From Cladochytrium replicatum (Eukaryota; Chytridiomycota; Chytridiomycetes; Cladochytriales; Cladochytriaceae): 64,000 nucleotides of DNA. The translations under genes were made by a program, and so were the position numbers. Shown here piece after piece: positions 52,474 through 64,000 of this stretch; position 1 is the first letter of the stretch, and each line of letters opens with the position of its first letter. The stretch lies in contig JAHLKD010000013.1 in NCBI GenBank assembly GCA_025526935.1, positions 434,001 through 498,000 of the forward strand, read 5' to 3'. Below the pieces are notes generated by a model, which did not search any database, was not told the DNA's origin, and saw only the letters and a list, made by a program, of their open reading frames with translations.

Positions 52474-55400
52474 ATGATCGCTGCTGAAGTGCCATCCGCC
52501 CAGGCGAAGAGCGAGGACGCTATGCTTGAAAATACATCCAAAACTCCAAAGGACATGCAAACACAAAAGTTGCTACTGCAGCAACAACGCGAATCTCAAT
52601 CCTCGAACGAAGAAGCCAGCGCTATAGCGTCAGATTCAGTGCCTTCTGCACAGAGTCCACGAGCTCAAACGCCCACCCCTTCGAACCAACCTCCTCCGGC
52701 AAAGGATAATCAAACACATTCTGGTCCTGCTGTCACAGGGAGCACCACGACGACTGCCGCCAAATTTGCCTCACAGAATCTGAATAAAGCATTTAAATCT
52801 CCGATGAGTTCATGGACTGGAAACCCTTTATTACACTCCGCTTCCGGTCCAAACTCTTCTCAGGCAAGTGGGATTGCTGCCGCTCATGGGTCGCCAGGAC
52901 ATTCGGTACCAGCATTAAAAGGTAATCTAAGCATGAATATTCCCTGTTCGCAATGTTACTGACTCTACAAAACACAGGTTCGCGAAGCAACTCGGGAATT
53001 GCTGTTCTTGGGACTGCTCGTCCTCGACTTCAATCCTCCCTAGTGACGCCAAAACCGGTTAATCTTCCTTCCCTGAAACGTGAATCTGCTGCAGCATTAC
53101 CCACGGATGCCAGCACAACACCAACGCCGACCACTCCCGCAACATCCACAACCACCGGTCAGCCCTCGGGGATTAAACTGTCTTCCGCAGCATCATCTGG
53201 TGGTGGTCCATGGGGAACACCGGCGGCTGCCCATTCATCTGAGGACAATGTTAAATTCGGAAGTGCGGGGGGAAAGCTCGCTGCAACGGGAACCTCACCA
53301 TGGAGCAAAATTAGGCCGCCAGAGTCGAGCGATAGTTCTTCGGTAATTAAGAAATTGGCTACAATGATGCTAGGTGCTCACACTCTGCGATGAAGGCCGA
53401 AAAGAGCAGCGGTAGTACCAGCGCAACGGGCAATGTGTGGGCATCGAAGAGGTACGAAACTGAGACATTTTTATCTGTCCAGTGATTTTTATGCAATGTT
53501 AAGCTCAAACTCAGACGAACCAGCTGCGTCGATCCATACTTCCACACCGACCACCACCACAACAATACCCGATCCTACTCCAACCCATGCTGTCATGGTC
53601 CCTCAGCCAATACACGATACTTGGGTAGACGACGACGAAGAGATGGATTTTTCAAAGATGCCCGTGTTTGAAGATAGTTCACCACTGACAGTAACCACAA
53701 GCGACTCCTCACAGGCTGAAAAACCACGCGGAACCCCCTCAGCAACTGATCCCTGTCCATCCCACCCGCCAGAAAAGACAGCGGCAGACCGCAACCATGG
53801 TGATTCATATGGAGGAGGCTCGCGCTGGGTTTCCGGACGACAGTTGGAAGAGTCTGGTGGATTCCGCCCATCACGGAGGGGTACTTCACCGCGGCGGGCG
53901 GATGATCGTGATGGACACGGTTACGGCAATACGCGCGGGTCTTCACCAGGCTACCGCCCCGACCGACGGGCTTCCCCGATGGGCTACGATCATCGACGAA
54001 CAGCGTCTCCGCGCGGAGCCTACAACGACCGTCGTGCGCCGTCTCCAAAAGGTTCTCCAGCAGGAAGACGGCCGCCTTCGCCGGGAGTTTATGAGCCCCG
54101 TGGGTCGTCTGCAGCGGGATATGGGCGAAGGGCGTATTCACCATCCGGTGGGAATAACCACGGGTACGATCGGGATAAGTCTGGCTATGTAGGGTACGAC
54201 CGAGATCGACGGAATTCGCCTGGACCCGCTGGTTACGGTCGACGGAACTTGTCACCGCATGGACGGACGGAGCACGAGAGGTGGCCATCGCCGAGCGGGT
54301 TTGCGCGCCGGCAAGCGTCACCTGCGGGGTACAATACTGACCGACGCGGACATGCGTATGGACAGCGAGAGGGCAGTCCGAATGGATACGAGCGTCGGGA
54401 AGGGTGGAGTGGTGGAGGCGGAGGTGGTGGGTATGGCGGTGGATATGGTGGCGCTGGGAGGGGTCGTGGACGCGATCGGTATAATTGGGATCCATCGCAG
54501 GAAGAAAGAGGACGAAAGACGGTTGGGAGTGGAGTTACATGGAGAAGGGAGGATACGATTAATAGTGCGGGATCACACGTGTCGCTGGCCGATGAGGATG
54601 CACTGAAAGCACGCAAACGGAGTTTAGTGGAAGTTGAGCTGAGCGATGTTGCGAAAGCGCACAGCGAGGGTAAGGTAATTAGCATACTCCATCGAAAAGA
54701 GGACGATGCTGCGCGGAAAGCGGATGATCGGCCGATTGTGAGAGTCGAGGATAGCGATGGTGACGCAGAGCCAGACCACGATAAGGTGCGATGAATGACG
54801 AACTGTACAATATGTGATTATTAAACCGGGTGTTTACAGGTACTACCCGCTCAGAATAGCCTTAACCCATCTGAGACGACACAACGTATGCCTTCACTAC
54901 CGCCACCAGCTATGCGGCAACAGCGCGGAACATCACCACACCAGCAGCCGTCCAGCATTAAAGATTTCGATGCAGTTATGACAAACATAAAACATTTGAT
55001 CGACTCATCCCATTCCGCTCCCAGCGCTCCCGGAAGCCCAGCAGCTCCTCAGCCTACCTCAACTACTGCAGCATTGCCACCGGTTCCACCAAAAGTGATC
55101 GAACGGCAGATTGGAAAGAGTGGGAGTGCACCGCTGAGAGTATCCATTATGCTTAATTCTCGAGAGGAAGGTGGAAGTGGAGCAACTGTGAAGAAAGTTG
55201 CGTCGATTAGAGACCTTCCAAAGGGGAAAGGCGAGTTGGATACGAATTGGAGAAATCGGGAGAAGAAGGATGGTAGCTTTGCATCTGGAGCTGACTCTCA
55301 GGTATTAATGCAATGACACAGTGTGGTGAGAAAGAGTAATGCCAAATTTTTCAGAGACGTCCATCGGGGGAGAGCGTGAAGAGCACCGATGCATCCCGAG

Positions 55401-58400
55401 ACATGACTCCAACACCAGAAAGCGTGGAGACCACCACAGCGACGACGAGAGATGAAAAGGTTTCGTCCGGTAAAGTCACGCCTGCCCTCAGCGAAAGACC
55501 TGTGTCCGATTCTCCAAATCCTGCAATCGAATCATCACCAGCGAACTTGATCCAAAGGCGAAAACGGAACTCTGTTGTAGATATTCAAACAAGGAGGGGG
55601 TCATCAAATGCAGTTACTCCGTCCCCGAGAGATGCACCGTCGACCGGGGTGCTGGAAACGCCTTCGTCTTTGAAGTTTGGAGATGAGTACAAAGTCCTAA
55701 TTCCGAGTTCTGTGGATGCGTCGCGCAAGCTTAACTTCTTTGCGTCGGATGCTGCCGGAGATTCGGTTGATGATCCCTCGCTGCCTGAGTCTCCTTCGAG
55801 AGCGACCGGCGGGTCATCTACCACTAGGGCAACCCAGGACGTGATATCTCAGCAAGAAATCACAATGAGCGGTTCCGCTGCACTCAATGAAGGATCGTCG
55901 CCTGCACCATTGAAGATCTCACCACTAAGTTCGAGTGGTGCTCGCGATAATTTATGGGGTGGTTTGGGTGCACACGGTCCGATCGGAAGCAAACTCCTCG
56001 TGGACGTCGATGATGCACAGGGCCGAGCGTTGCTGCTTTCTGGCTCAGCAGCTGATATTGGTGCTAATGCGTGGTCGTTCAACCAGAACCCCAACACGAC
56101 GCCGACAACGATGGCAGCGACGTCAGAACCCATGAGTGCGACCCCAAGCTCGGCTGATGTGACCACGTTGGCACTTATGGACGACATTGACAGGCAATTG
56201 GAATCCGACCCGCTCACCACAAAGAAGACTTCTGCCGGTCTAAATTCGTCTGGTGCCCACGTTGCTACACAGGCCCCGGTAGCGTTGCTCCCAGCTGGGA
56301 TGCCACACATCGCACCGCAGCCAATCGTTGTTCCTCCTGGTGTTGCCTTCGCGCACCCCGGTGCGGTCCCTGCCAACGTGCCAACACCGCAACAACAACA
56401 AGCAGCCGCGGCGGCTGCAGTTGCTGTCGCAGCACAGCAAAACGCGCAGCTGCGGGGGATGCCACACCAGGCTATTCCGATGTACTATCCGCAGTTCTGG
56501 CAGCCGGGCAAGGAGATGATGGCGGGTCCGTTCCCTGGCGCACCTGGCGCGATCATGGTTCCGATGCCGCCGGGTGCATACGGTTCACCTACGGCGGCGT
56601 GGATGCCTGGAACGATGGGTTTCCGACCACCTATGATGCCGCAGCAACAAGCCATGATGTTGCAGCCAGTTCCACCCCAGCAGCAACAGCAGGCGCGTTT
56701 AAACAACCCAGCGCAACAACAGCAACAGGGCCAACCGTTCCAGTACATGTACCCGTCACAAATCCAGGCTGTGACGATGCACATGGCTCCAGGACAGAGT
56801 CCGAGTATCCCGTATGGACCAGCGGTCGCAGGGAGTCCGAGTGCGCCGTACGCGCGCCCAATTCCGCAGGGGAATATGGGGATCGGACATAGTGGGGGTG
56901 GAGGTGTGAGACCTGGGGTTGTGATAACGCAGCCGATGATGATGCAAGCGATGCCGGCTATGGTACAGATGCCGCCGCCGCCACCTCCGCCGCCGAACGC
57001 GGTGCAGGGGATGGTGAGGCATAAAGGACCGCAGGGGCAAATGTACCCTGTCAACCAAGGTTTGATTTAGCCAGTGTCGCACGGGAAATGATGTTTTCTG
57101 ATGCATTTCATTGTTTTAAGCATATGGGCGACCGTCTCCAGCACCAATCGATAACAGTTCACAGACTAGACCAACAGCACCGAGCCCAACGCCAGGGTAC
57201 GCCTACAACAACCAGCGACCGCCGCATCCCCACCGACAGATGCACCCGCCGGCATCTCCGCTCCAGCGACCGCCGAGCCGAATGCACATGCAGCTCCCCA
57301 ACAATACCAACAACCCTGGTACCGTCTCTCCATCGCCGTCTTCGCACTTTTCGCCGTCGAGCCCCGTGCACCATCAAGGCCCGCCGTTGAGCGCGCGTTC
57401 CAGCGCGTCCTCGCTCCGCCCACCGACTTCGGCGAACGCGTCGAACCCTAGCCCCGTGCCGACCGTGAACCCGACCGTGAGTCCCGATACAGGCGCAAAC
57501 GCTTCGAACCCGAGCCCGGTGCCGACCGTGGAGTCGGACGACACGAAAGGTGGCGACGAAGAAGTGGTTGAAGTTGAGGGCGAGAAGGCTGGAGAGTTTG
57601 GACAGAAAATTGCGGGTGGGAATGGTGCAGCGGCGAGAGGAGGTGGGGGTTATAAGGGCGGCGGAAGTGGGTTTAATGCGGGCGGGTACCGACGAAACGT
57701 GCAGCCGATGATGCGGGGACGTGGATTCGGGTACGCTCCACCGATGATTCGACAGAACCGGGGCCCCGCTGTGATTATGAACCCAAACATGGTGACCCGG
57801 CCACGGACGTTCCCACCACGCAATGGCATCAGCATGAACGGTGGACGCGGACGGGGGATGATGGGACGAGGTGCGGGACCTGTTGGGAGAAGTGGGTACT
57901 ACTCTGGTCCTTCTGCTCCGTATCGCGGTGGCCAGCAACAAGGGCCATCGCCTCCAGCCGCGAACAACACGAACGAACCGCGTGCAGAGGAGGAAGGAGA
58001 GGCCACGGGAGGTACGACACCGAGCCCGACCGGGATGACGACGGCGTCTACGGACTCGAATGGGTCGTACAAGCCCAACGTTGTGTACACAAAGAAAGCT
58101 GAAGGGAGCGATCCCGAACATCTTCAGAGCGGTGACGTTGTTGAAGGTGAAGAAAAGCGGAAAGAGAAGGGCGGTGAACCGAGCGGGGTCCATAATGAGG
58201 AGAGGGGACAGAAGGTGTACAGAGGGATGGGAGTTGGGAGGTACGGTGGGCGAGGGCCGTTCCGCGGGAGAGGAGGTGGACACTATCATCGCGGTGGGAT
58301 GGGGGTCAAGTTTGGGATCGCTGGGAGTGGAGCTGGGATGTATGGACAGCAGCAACGCGCTATGGACGGAGCAGGGATTGGATCAGGACCAGTGACACCG

Positions 58401-58457
58401 GCAGCACCAGCGCCAGAGATAGCAACAGCGGCGGTTCCAGCGGTGACCCCGCAATGA
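52474..58457 (+). CDS. Very long disordered PRRC2/BAT2-like protein
   Basis: One gene of roughly 1,800 codons with at least six short introns (about 52922-52977, 53344-53396, 53451-53508, 54788-54838, 55303-55353, 57062-57120), ending TGA 58455-58457. The N-terminal block SRSNSGIAVLGTARPRLQSS with TPKPVNLPSLKRE and GGGPWGT resembles the BAT2_N domain of animal PRRC2 proteins, and WVDDDEEMDFSKMPVF follows. Then come degenerate SPxGYxRR repeats and an RGG box (GYGGAGRGRGRDRYNWDP). Two short conserved-looking pieces are SIKDFDAVMTNIKHLIDSS and VASIRDLPKGKGELDTNWRN. A Gln/Met/Pro-rich part with poly-Gln and poly-Pro comes next, and last an RGG/Gly-rich end. PRRC2 proteins bind mRNA and sit in stress granules; that role is inferred. 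The last intron joins NQ|AYGRPSPAPID in frame, linking what could look like two genes. Confidence 0.72.
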
Positions 58458-58935
58458 TTTTGGTGGGATAGAGATTTTTATTATTGAATTTGTATTTCAG
58501 TTGAGTTGAATTTAACCAGATGGACAATAGCGGAGAGAGATACAGACAACACTGCACGGGCGTTCCAGCCCCTGCAATTGTATCTGTGATCGGTGATCGT
58601 CCCATGTTCTTCAATGTCTTCGCGTGCAGCGCAGCACTTTGAATGTGGCGCACCGCCCCGTCCAATCAGAAGCGTGTGCAAAACCGGATCACAGATCCGA
58701 TTTGTGTGGATCCAATCCAATTCACATTGCTGCGACTGGTTGATTGGTTGTTTGGCTGTTTCACCTCCTCACTACCTGTTCTGCTGCTGCTCGTTTCACT
58801 GTTAAGGTCGGTGCGTTGGTGTCTTATCGACTGTGCAGAAAATACGAGGACCCTTGTCCACCAACAACACCCACACCGCGCTCTTCCGAAAAACCAACAA
58901 ACCGCCCGGTTTCTTTTCTGTGCCGAGCAAACGCA
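58458..58935. other. Intergenic, promoter of the membrane-protein gene
   Basis: About 480 bp with no supported gene. It holds the 3' end of the PRRC2-like transcript and the 5' region of the next gene. Confidence 0.5.
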
Positions 58936-60480
58936 ATGATTTTCGCTCAGGCGTCGGCGTCAGGCGGCAACACGAGTTTTGGCCGTGCAAAGTTCTCCCA
59001 ACCCGCCATGATCGTTGACCTGGTGTTTGCGGGCATGGTCTTGGCGGTGGTGTTGTTGGTGTTTACACAGGCAATCACGGCTTACCGACGCGCACGAAGA
59101 CCACGACCAGCGTTCGTGTACTACCACATGCTGACCACACTCGCTCTTTTGGTCTACGTGCCCCTCACGACTCTGATGCAGGTCGTCCTCATCTTGTACC
59201 CCAAAGCGAGCTTCATTGCAACTCAGCTCCCGCAGTCAATCGTGCTGACATTCGTAGGTGTGTGTCTCACACTCGACCTTACGACGAACCATGGTCATGA
59301 CTGATTTTTGCGTTGTTTCAGACATCGGTCTGAATCTTGTGCTGTTTTCCCGAATCCTGCTCTTCATGGGCGGCGACGCCTCCGGAACGACCAAAACGTG
59401 GATTCACATCGGCGGTGGATTTGGGATTTTGCTTGCGCTTGGAGGATTTGCGGCTGCCATCTACTCGCTGATAACTGAAGGCTTCAACTCGGACCTGTTC
59501 TCAAACACACATGTGCCCGCCACGGTCTATATCATCCTAATCGAGATCGTGGCAATGGGATTCGTGAGCAAGGCGTGCTTTAGGAAGCTGGAGATGCAGG
59601 CAACGATGAACCCGGCGGGGTATAGCGCGGACAGACAGACGAAAAGCAACAACAGGTGAGTGAATCTCGGAACCGTTGGGAAAAATGAATAAGGGAAGGC
59701 TGAATTTTTGTGTATGTCAGTCACACCATCTCGGTTCCATTTGCAGTCAGCGCACCGGGAGTCCCGCCTCTCTCTGACGATGCTCGTTCGTACACGGGTT
59801 ACCCGCCACAGAACCGTATGCCCGGCGAACAAAACGGGGCGATGTTCTCCTATCCGCAACAACAACCAGGGCCACCGCAGCAACAGCCGCCACTCTATGG
59901 TCCGCGTAACGGACCGGGAAGTGATGTAGGTGCGCGGAACTGGAACAGCGAGGCGTCACCGTGGGCACCGACGTCTCCGACTCCGACTTCCGACGGACAT
60001 TACCGTCACGTCTCCTCACGAGCCGACCAGTCGATCACGTCCTCGCAGCACCAGTTGCGTCCACAGAACCCAATGAAGCAGCTCGACCGTCCGCAGAGGA
60101 AACGAGGGCTGAACATGTTGAACTTTTTTTCACACGTGCCAGAGGACCACGGGATGATCAAGGCGACGCTCGTGACTTTTATGTGCTTGATTGTGCTTTC
60201 TGACCTGAGCGTGGTGGGAGTGTTTATGTGCCCGCTGTTTTCGATCGATACGTGCGCTGCACAGGCAGACGCAATGCAGTTGATGGGACAGATCTTTATC
60301 GGTGAGTTTAAAGAGCGAACGAGGCGAGGGATTGAGCTAACGTTTGGGAACATATACGAAAAAGGGCTCCACTTTTGTCTTTCGGTAGCGTTCTTAAAGT
60401 ACGTGACGAGGGTGTATGCTGGTGCAACGACACGGTCGACATCTGGGGATGCAGCCAGGAGTGGGTCCCATATGCGATGA
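58936..60480 (+). CDS. Uncharacterised six- to seven-span membrane protein
   Basis: ATG 58936 (MIFAQASASGGNTSFGRAKF); introns at about 59256-59321 and 59656-59750; TGA 60478-60480. Hydrophobic segments in order: MIVDLVFAGMVLAVVLLVFT, HMLTTLALLVYVPLTTLMQV, VDIGLNLVLFSRILLF (built across the first intron), WIHIGGGFGILLALGGFAAA, VPATVYIILIEIVAMGFVSK, then, after a Pro/Gln-rich loop of about 150 residues, ATLVTFMCLIVLSDLSVVGV, and perhaps a last weak one near LHFCLSVAFLKYV. The long loop (PQQQPGPPQQQPPLYGP) is probably cytosolic. Six or seven helices could fit a receptor-like protein, but no receptor motif is seen and I do not recognise the family. The acceptor TCAG at 59750 is chosen because it keeps the SAPGVPP frame. 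Confidence 0.65.
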
Positions 60481-60560
60481 GCAGCTCTGCGACTTGAATG
60501 ATGCGATCCCTTTCTCTATTTTAGTGTTAATTGATTAAAGTTCTTTTTGCAAGTGACAAC

Positions 60561-60854
60561 GTATTGTATTTCAGTTTTTGCCAAGTGGAATTGAATGCTG
60601 CTAATATCATGCATGGCCTTTCCACTTCACGGATTCTCGAGACATCCGACTTTGGGAAGGGTGGTCTGGAGAACAATGCTATCATTGCAAACGTGCAAGA
60701 TGGGCTCGCAAGCAACACCGCCAACTTCGCACCATCAGTTCCTGGAATCATGAGGATGGACATTTTCACTTCCAGTACTCCAAGTAGAGACTCTGACTTT
60801 GCCGATGGAATCATCGTGATTCCAAAATGCTACTATCGTATTCATGGTCGCTAA
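60561..60854 (+). pseudogene. Relic of an M36 fungalysin metalloprotease
   Basis: The plus-strand frame reads VELNAANIMHGLSTSRILET, then ENNAIIANVQDGLASNTANF, APSVPGIMRMDIFTSSTPSR and DSDFADGIIV. This follows fungalysin catalytic-domain order, in which N.AQDG...NNANFATP, RMRMY.FT.T.P.RD and IVIHEY.HG follow each other. The zinc-binding HExxH is gone: after GIIVI the frame gives PKCYYRIHGR and a stop, and neither the front nor the back of the enzyme is nearby. The relic is about 90 codons of a family usually of more than 600 residues. Fungalysins are secreted and expanded in some chytrids. Confidence 0.65.
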
Positions 60855-60888
60855 ATTACGAGCCGGTTTTGGAGGAAAGAGACCATGC

Positions 60889-60996
60889 GGAGGTAGAGAT
60901 GGTAACGATGGAGGACGAGAAGAGAGGGTCTGGAGATGACTGGGAGGTAGAGATGGTAACGATGGAGGACGAGAAGAGAGGGTCTGGAGATGACTG
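60889..60996 (+). repeat. Perfect 54-bp tandem duplication
   Basis: Bases 60889-60942 and 60943-60996 are identical and begin GGAGGTAGAGATGGTAACGA. The unit is 18 codons long, but neither frame is part of a recognised gene. Confidence 0.92.
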
Positions 60997-62331
60997 AGTG
61001 ATGAGCTTACTCCCTCACGTCGTGGGAACGTCACATCGCGACGCTTGACGCCGTAGGCATTGCACCAGCACACTGAAAGATGATGATCAGGATGACAGTG
61101 AGGATGAGGGAGAGGCAGAGCAGATGATGGACGAGATGGCTGAGGCAGAGACGCAGCTAAGAGTTTCACAGGGACTGCCACTGCGCGACGATGATGGGGT
61201 CGTAGAATAGGGCAACGACAACGAACTTGTAGATGACGACGACGATGCAATGGACGAGGATTTGTAAATGTATGAACTTTTAAACATTGCTTTCTCAATG
61301 GAACAACATTTTAGACCAGCAACATAATCAAAGTGTTTGTTGTGACAACCTTGATATGACCAAACTTGGTTCTTATCAAACAAACCCCCAAAAAGAAACT
61401 TGTATCCGCAACGACACAAACAAGCAAGCATCCCATCGACAAACGCCATGACCTTCTCTCGGAATAAGTGACTGTGAGCTCGAGAGGTTGCGGTTGGCTT
61501 CCGCTACAATGTCGCCGATAGAACAATCCGCACCAACGAGCTTCCAAAACAAATCAGTCGTCTGTGGTGGAAATACGGTCATGTTGGTCAAGTGTTTACA
61601 CAATGCCTTGTAGTCCCTATCACATAGAATCGGACGTTCGATTGCTCTTGGCGAACCCTTCAGCCTTCGATTTCATCATACTCGCCGCTACAGCACTAAC
61701 AACTCCTATTTATTGACTCTTTCAGGTGGAGACGGAGGAGTGACGGAGGAAGACACGGTTGTGTGACAGTACTTATGGCGTTATGTGCATGGCACGGCGA
61801 GTCTTGGCATAGGTATCATCAAAAACCAGCCGAACGAGCCGCCGTGAAAGCAACTCTCCAACTTACCAAATGGAATTTGCGGAAAGCGATCACCGGGTTG
61901 ATCGCGCCAAACATGTCTCTACGACATGCCCACGGCGATCGACGCTCAAATCTTTCTCTGTGAACGCTATGCTCGTGAAGTGTAGTGTAGCCTTGGCGAG
62001 ATGGTTCGAACCCTGTCTCGGCGTTCAGAAACAAAACATGGCTAGACGTAGGTGTCAAAGCTACACTGCTATTGACGACCATTGCGTTTCCGCCAGACGC
62101 TCAGTATCTGACATTGTTCTTGCATTAGTTTACAGATTTCGCAACGCCTGGATCGCGCACATTGGTCCGCCACTCTGTCACTGTCACATTCAGTAGTGCA
62201 AAGTCAAGGTGGTAGCACCAATGTTTTACTTTTAAACCAAAATTGAAAAAACAGATCCAGCCAAATGGTGCACAGGATTAATTTCGGGACATGAACTTGC
62301 GCAATACTAACGATCCCGCAAACATTTAACC
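60997..62331. other. Degraded intergenic DNA with an acidic-tail relic
   Basis: At about 61081-61267 (+) the sequence reads as an acidic protein tail: DDDQDDSEDEGEAEQMMDEM, then AEAETQLRVSQGLPLRDDDG, an in-frame TAG, then NDNELVDDDDDAMDEDL and TAA. This looks like the end of a lost nuclear-type gene. From 61300 to 62331 no frame carries recognisable content. A GGTTCGAACC string near 62000 was checked as a tRNA arm and rejected. Confidence 0.4.
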
Positions 62332-64000
62332 CTATTGTTCATTTGGCGGCAGCTTTGATTCCGATTCCGGCTCCTTCGGCACTTCATCCAAGAGAACTCG
62401 AAACGGCTCGAGATCACTCAACAGCCCATACCGTTCCAAACCCTCCTTCTCGCTCTGCGAACCACCTTCCTCCATCGGCGACGGTACCGCCATCCATCCC
62501 GCCCCGTCCAGGCTCCCCCCTTCCTCCCAACCACCCTCTCCATTCCCTTCCGAATACGCAATCATCGGACTCCCGGAACGCGACGACATTTCATGCTCTG
62601 CATTCAACGCCGGCGCAGAGATGAAGTAATCCCGCTCATCCCCAGATCCGTCCATCGACGGCCGCGACGGTGCGAGGTTCGGCGAACTCTCCGACGGCGT
62701 CGCGGACCGGTCCATCGTCGTCCCCGCCATGCTCTGCGATCGCGCGAGGTTCGGCATCGAGCTACGGTGCGGGATCATCTTCTCGTAGCCGAGGGAGTGG
62801 GAGCGCTCGGCGGCGTAGGCGCGGAGACTGTTGCTGGAGGATCGGCCGCGGTCCTGCGACTTGTCGTTTAAGAACCCGCAATGTTTGCATCGGTATTCTG
62901 GGGGTTTGGATATGTTAGGATCCAGGTTTGCGGGATCGGTCATGGTTTGCAGTTGCTTACTTGCTGTTGCGTACTCTTCTGGTGGAAGAAGACCGTTGTG
63001 TGTGAAGCACTGCGCACAGATCAAGGCGAACTTGTTGGCATCTCCATCCGCTATATCACCTGGATCACAGCTCAGCTGCAGTTTGGACAATGATGAAACG
63101 GATAACTCACCAATGATAGCGTCCATCACCCTATCATACCAGTTGCGAGTGGCAGCAGTCGTTGTCGTTGATGTCAAATGCGACTGTGCGAACCCCTGAT
63201 CTGCTGTTTGAACTGATGTAATTTGTTCTTAGCCTAGAGTTATTGTGTAAGACGGTAAATACCCACTTGACAAGCTGGAAGGAGGCATAACTCGCCCCGG
63301 AACCGGTGTATTCGGTCCAGGTGTGAAAGGTGCCCCGTTACGGGTAGACTGGATCGGTGTATCGTTGATTGCTAGTGTTGGTGTATTCGCCTGTGGTCTT
63401 TGTCGCAATTCTGTTCCAGGGAGTCCAATGCGAGAATTTGATCGGGCTGTTCCGCTTTTCTGGATCGAAAAACAACAATTGTCAGCAAAATTCGAAACCA
63501 TTCGTCCTGATTTACATCGCCTAGTCCAGGCCGAGAAGGTGTCTCATAACGCTCAATAAGGCCTTTGGTCACGTAGTAGGCAGTTTTCTTTTTCAGCTCT
63601 TCAATCTGAAAGTCAACGTCGTTAAGGTAGTCGGCTCTGAGTTTCGGCAAGCAACGACTAGCACCTTCAATTTTTGTTTTGCTCGAAGGTTCTCAAGCTG
63701 GGCCTCTGAGTTCAAATAGTTAGATCAAACCACATTGTGTCCGATTTTGCACTACCTTCCGTTTTCCTCTTGTTGACATACCACATCGTAATCAATCTCC
63801 TCGTTCCAACAATTCTATCAACATTCTGGATTTCAGTACTCGGCATTTCAAAAAATTGAACGACCAATTTCCCATTACACAATCGGGGTGAGCGCAATTG
63901 AGCCAACCTTGATGATCCAAATGTCCAACGGATCGCTCGACGTCGGAGTCCAATACGCGTACACAAAAAAGAGCCAGAGAACGTAGGCCGCACCGGTATA
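62332..64000 (-). CDS. Lunapark family ER-junction protein, 5' partial
   Basis: ER membrane protein that stabilises three-way junctions of the tubular network. The 5' end lies beyond the window. Visible in order: a membrane region (AYVLWLFFVYAYWTP, then DIWIIKVGSIALTPIV), then MWYVNKRKTE, a coiled coil with LENLRAKQK, IEELKKKTAYYVTKGLIERY, then NWYDRVMDAIIGE. Next is the Lunapark zinc finger: FALICAQCFTHNGLLPPEEY and, 18 residues on, YRCKHCGFLND, giving CxxC and CxxC. An Arg/Ser-rich linker and an acidic tail (DEVPKEPESESKLPPNEQ) end at a stop at 62332. Several introns of about 50-60 nt interrupt the gene (for example near 63075-63110, 63500 and 63700). The zinc finger plus preceding coil and membrane pair make the family call secure. 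Confidence 0.9.

Noticed and set aside
53593-54495. A 300-codon open frame on the minus strand
   Set aside because: It is antisense to the repeat region of the PRRC2-like gene. Its openness follows from the biased codons of the Ser/Pro/Gly/Arg repeats, and the translation has no domain.
57159-58355. A 398-codon minus-strand open frame
   Set aside because: It mirrors the Gly/Pro/Arg-rich last exon of the PRRC2-like gene. Its His/Arg/Val-rich text is typical of a shadow of GC-biased low complexity.
62008-62030. GGTTCGAACC as a tRNA T-arm
   Set aside because: The flanking bases do not form a five-pair stem on either strand, and no acceptor, D or anticodon arms can be drawn at proper spacing.

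Overview
The window reads as nuclear DNA of an early-diverging fungus, with a chytrid-like lineage the most likely. The reasons are fungal-type genes (a PacC/Rim101-type zinc-finger factor, a RAX1-like RGS protein, an Egh16-like secreted protein, a fungalysin relic, a BET bromodomain factor) beside genes often missing from yeasts (UVSSA, MFSD1, NUDT12, Lunapark). Genes are split by many introns of about 50-60 nt with GT..AG ends, and genes are closely packed. The lineage call is inference; no rRNA or organelle marker is present.

Layout: (1) 1-2.5 kb: 3' end of a pirin gene, then a decayed inverted copy of part of the DBP2 helicase gene. (2) 2.5-10.5 kb: a small membrane protein, the DBP2/DDX5 helicase (eight exons, - strand) and, head to head with it, RFC1, the large clamp-loader subunit. 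(3) 10.6-15.1 kb: RAX1-like protein, an MFSD1-type transporter and a broken maleylacetoacetate isomerase gene. (4) 15.6-18.1 kb: secreted Egh16-like protein, an AT-rich stretch and a broken transposon-like ORF. (5) 18.1-24 kb: PP2C phosphatase, mitochondrial ribosomal protein uL5m, and a two-domain glycosyltransferase. (6) 24-26.4 kb: AT-rich desert. (7) 26.4-39.5 kb: BET protein, LRR protein, an MFS relic, a bHLH factor, UVSSA, and the NUDT12/NPY1-like NADH pyrophosphatase head to head with UVSSA. (8) 39.5-46 kb: degraded DNA and a membrane-tethered gluzincin protease. (9) 46.3-51.5 kb: PacC-like factor and an AT-rich gap. (10) 51.5-64 kb: an orphan ORF, a very long PRRC2/BAT2-like protein, a multi-span membrane protein, a region of relics and repeats, and Lunapark running off the end.

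Most genes are unrelated housekeeping genes, so there is no operon-like logic. The strongest unusual signal is in DBP2. Its large late intron sits in the codon for Asp of the ARGLD motif. It holds a 29-nt segment flanked by good splice sites whose inclusion would give an immediate stop, and this 29-nt segment is the best-kept part of the decayed copy at 1.37 kb. This looks like a regulatory poison exon. Other points of interest are a 25-nt intron in the Egh16-like gene, a GC-AG intron in RFC1, and five gene relics (DBP2 copy, isomerase, MFS, fungalysin, transposon-like).

Exon limits were worked out by eye. For DBP2, the glycosyltransferase and the Egh16-like gene the exon lengths sum to an exact open frame; elsewhere the CDS entries are outer limits with introns inside.
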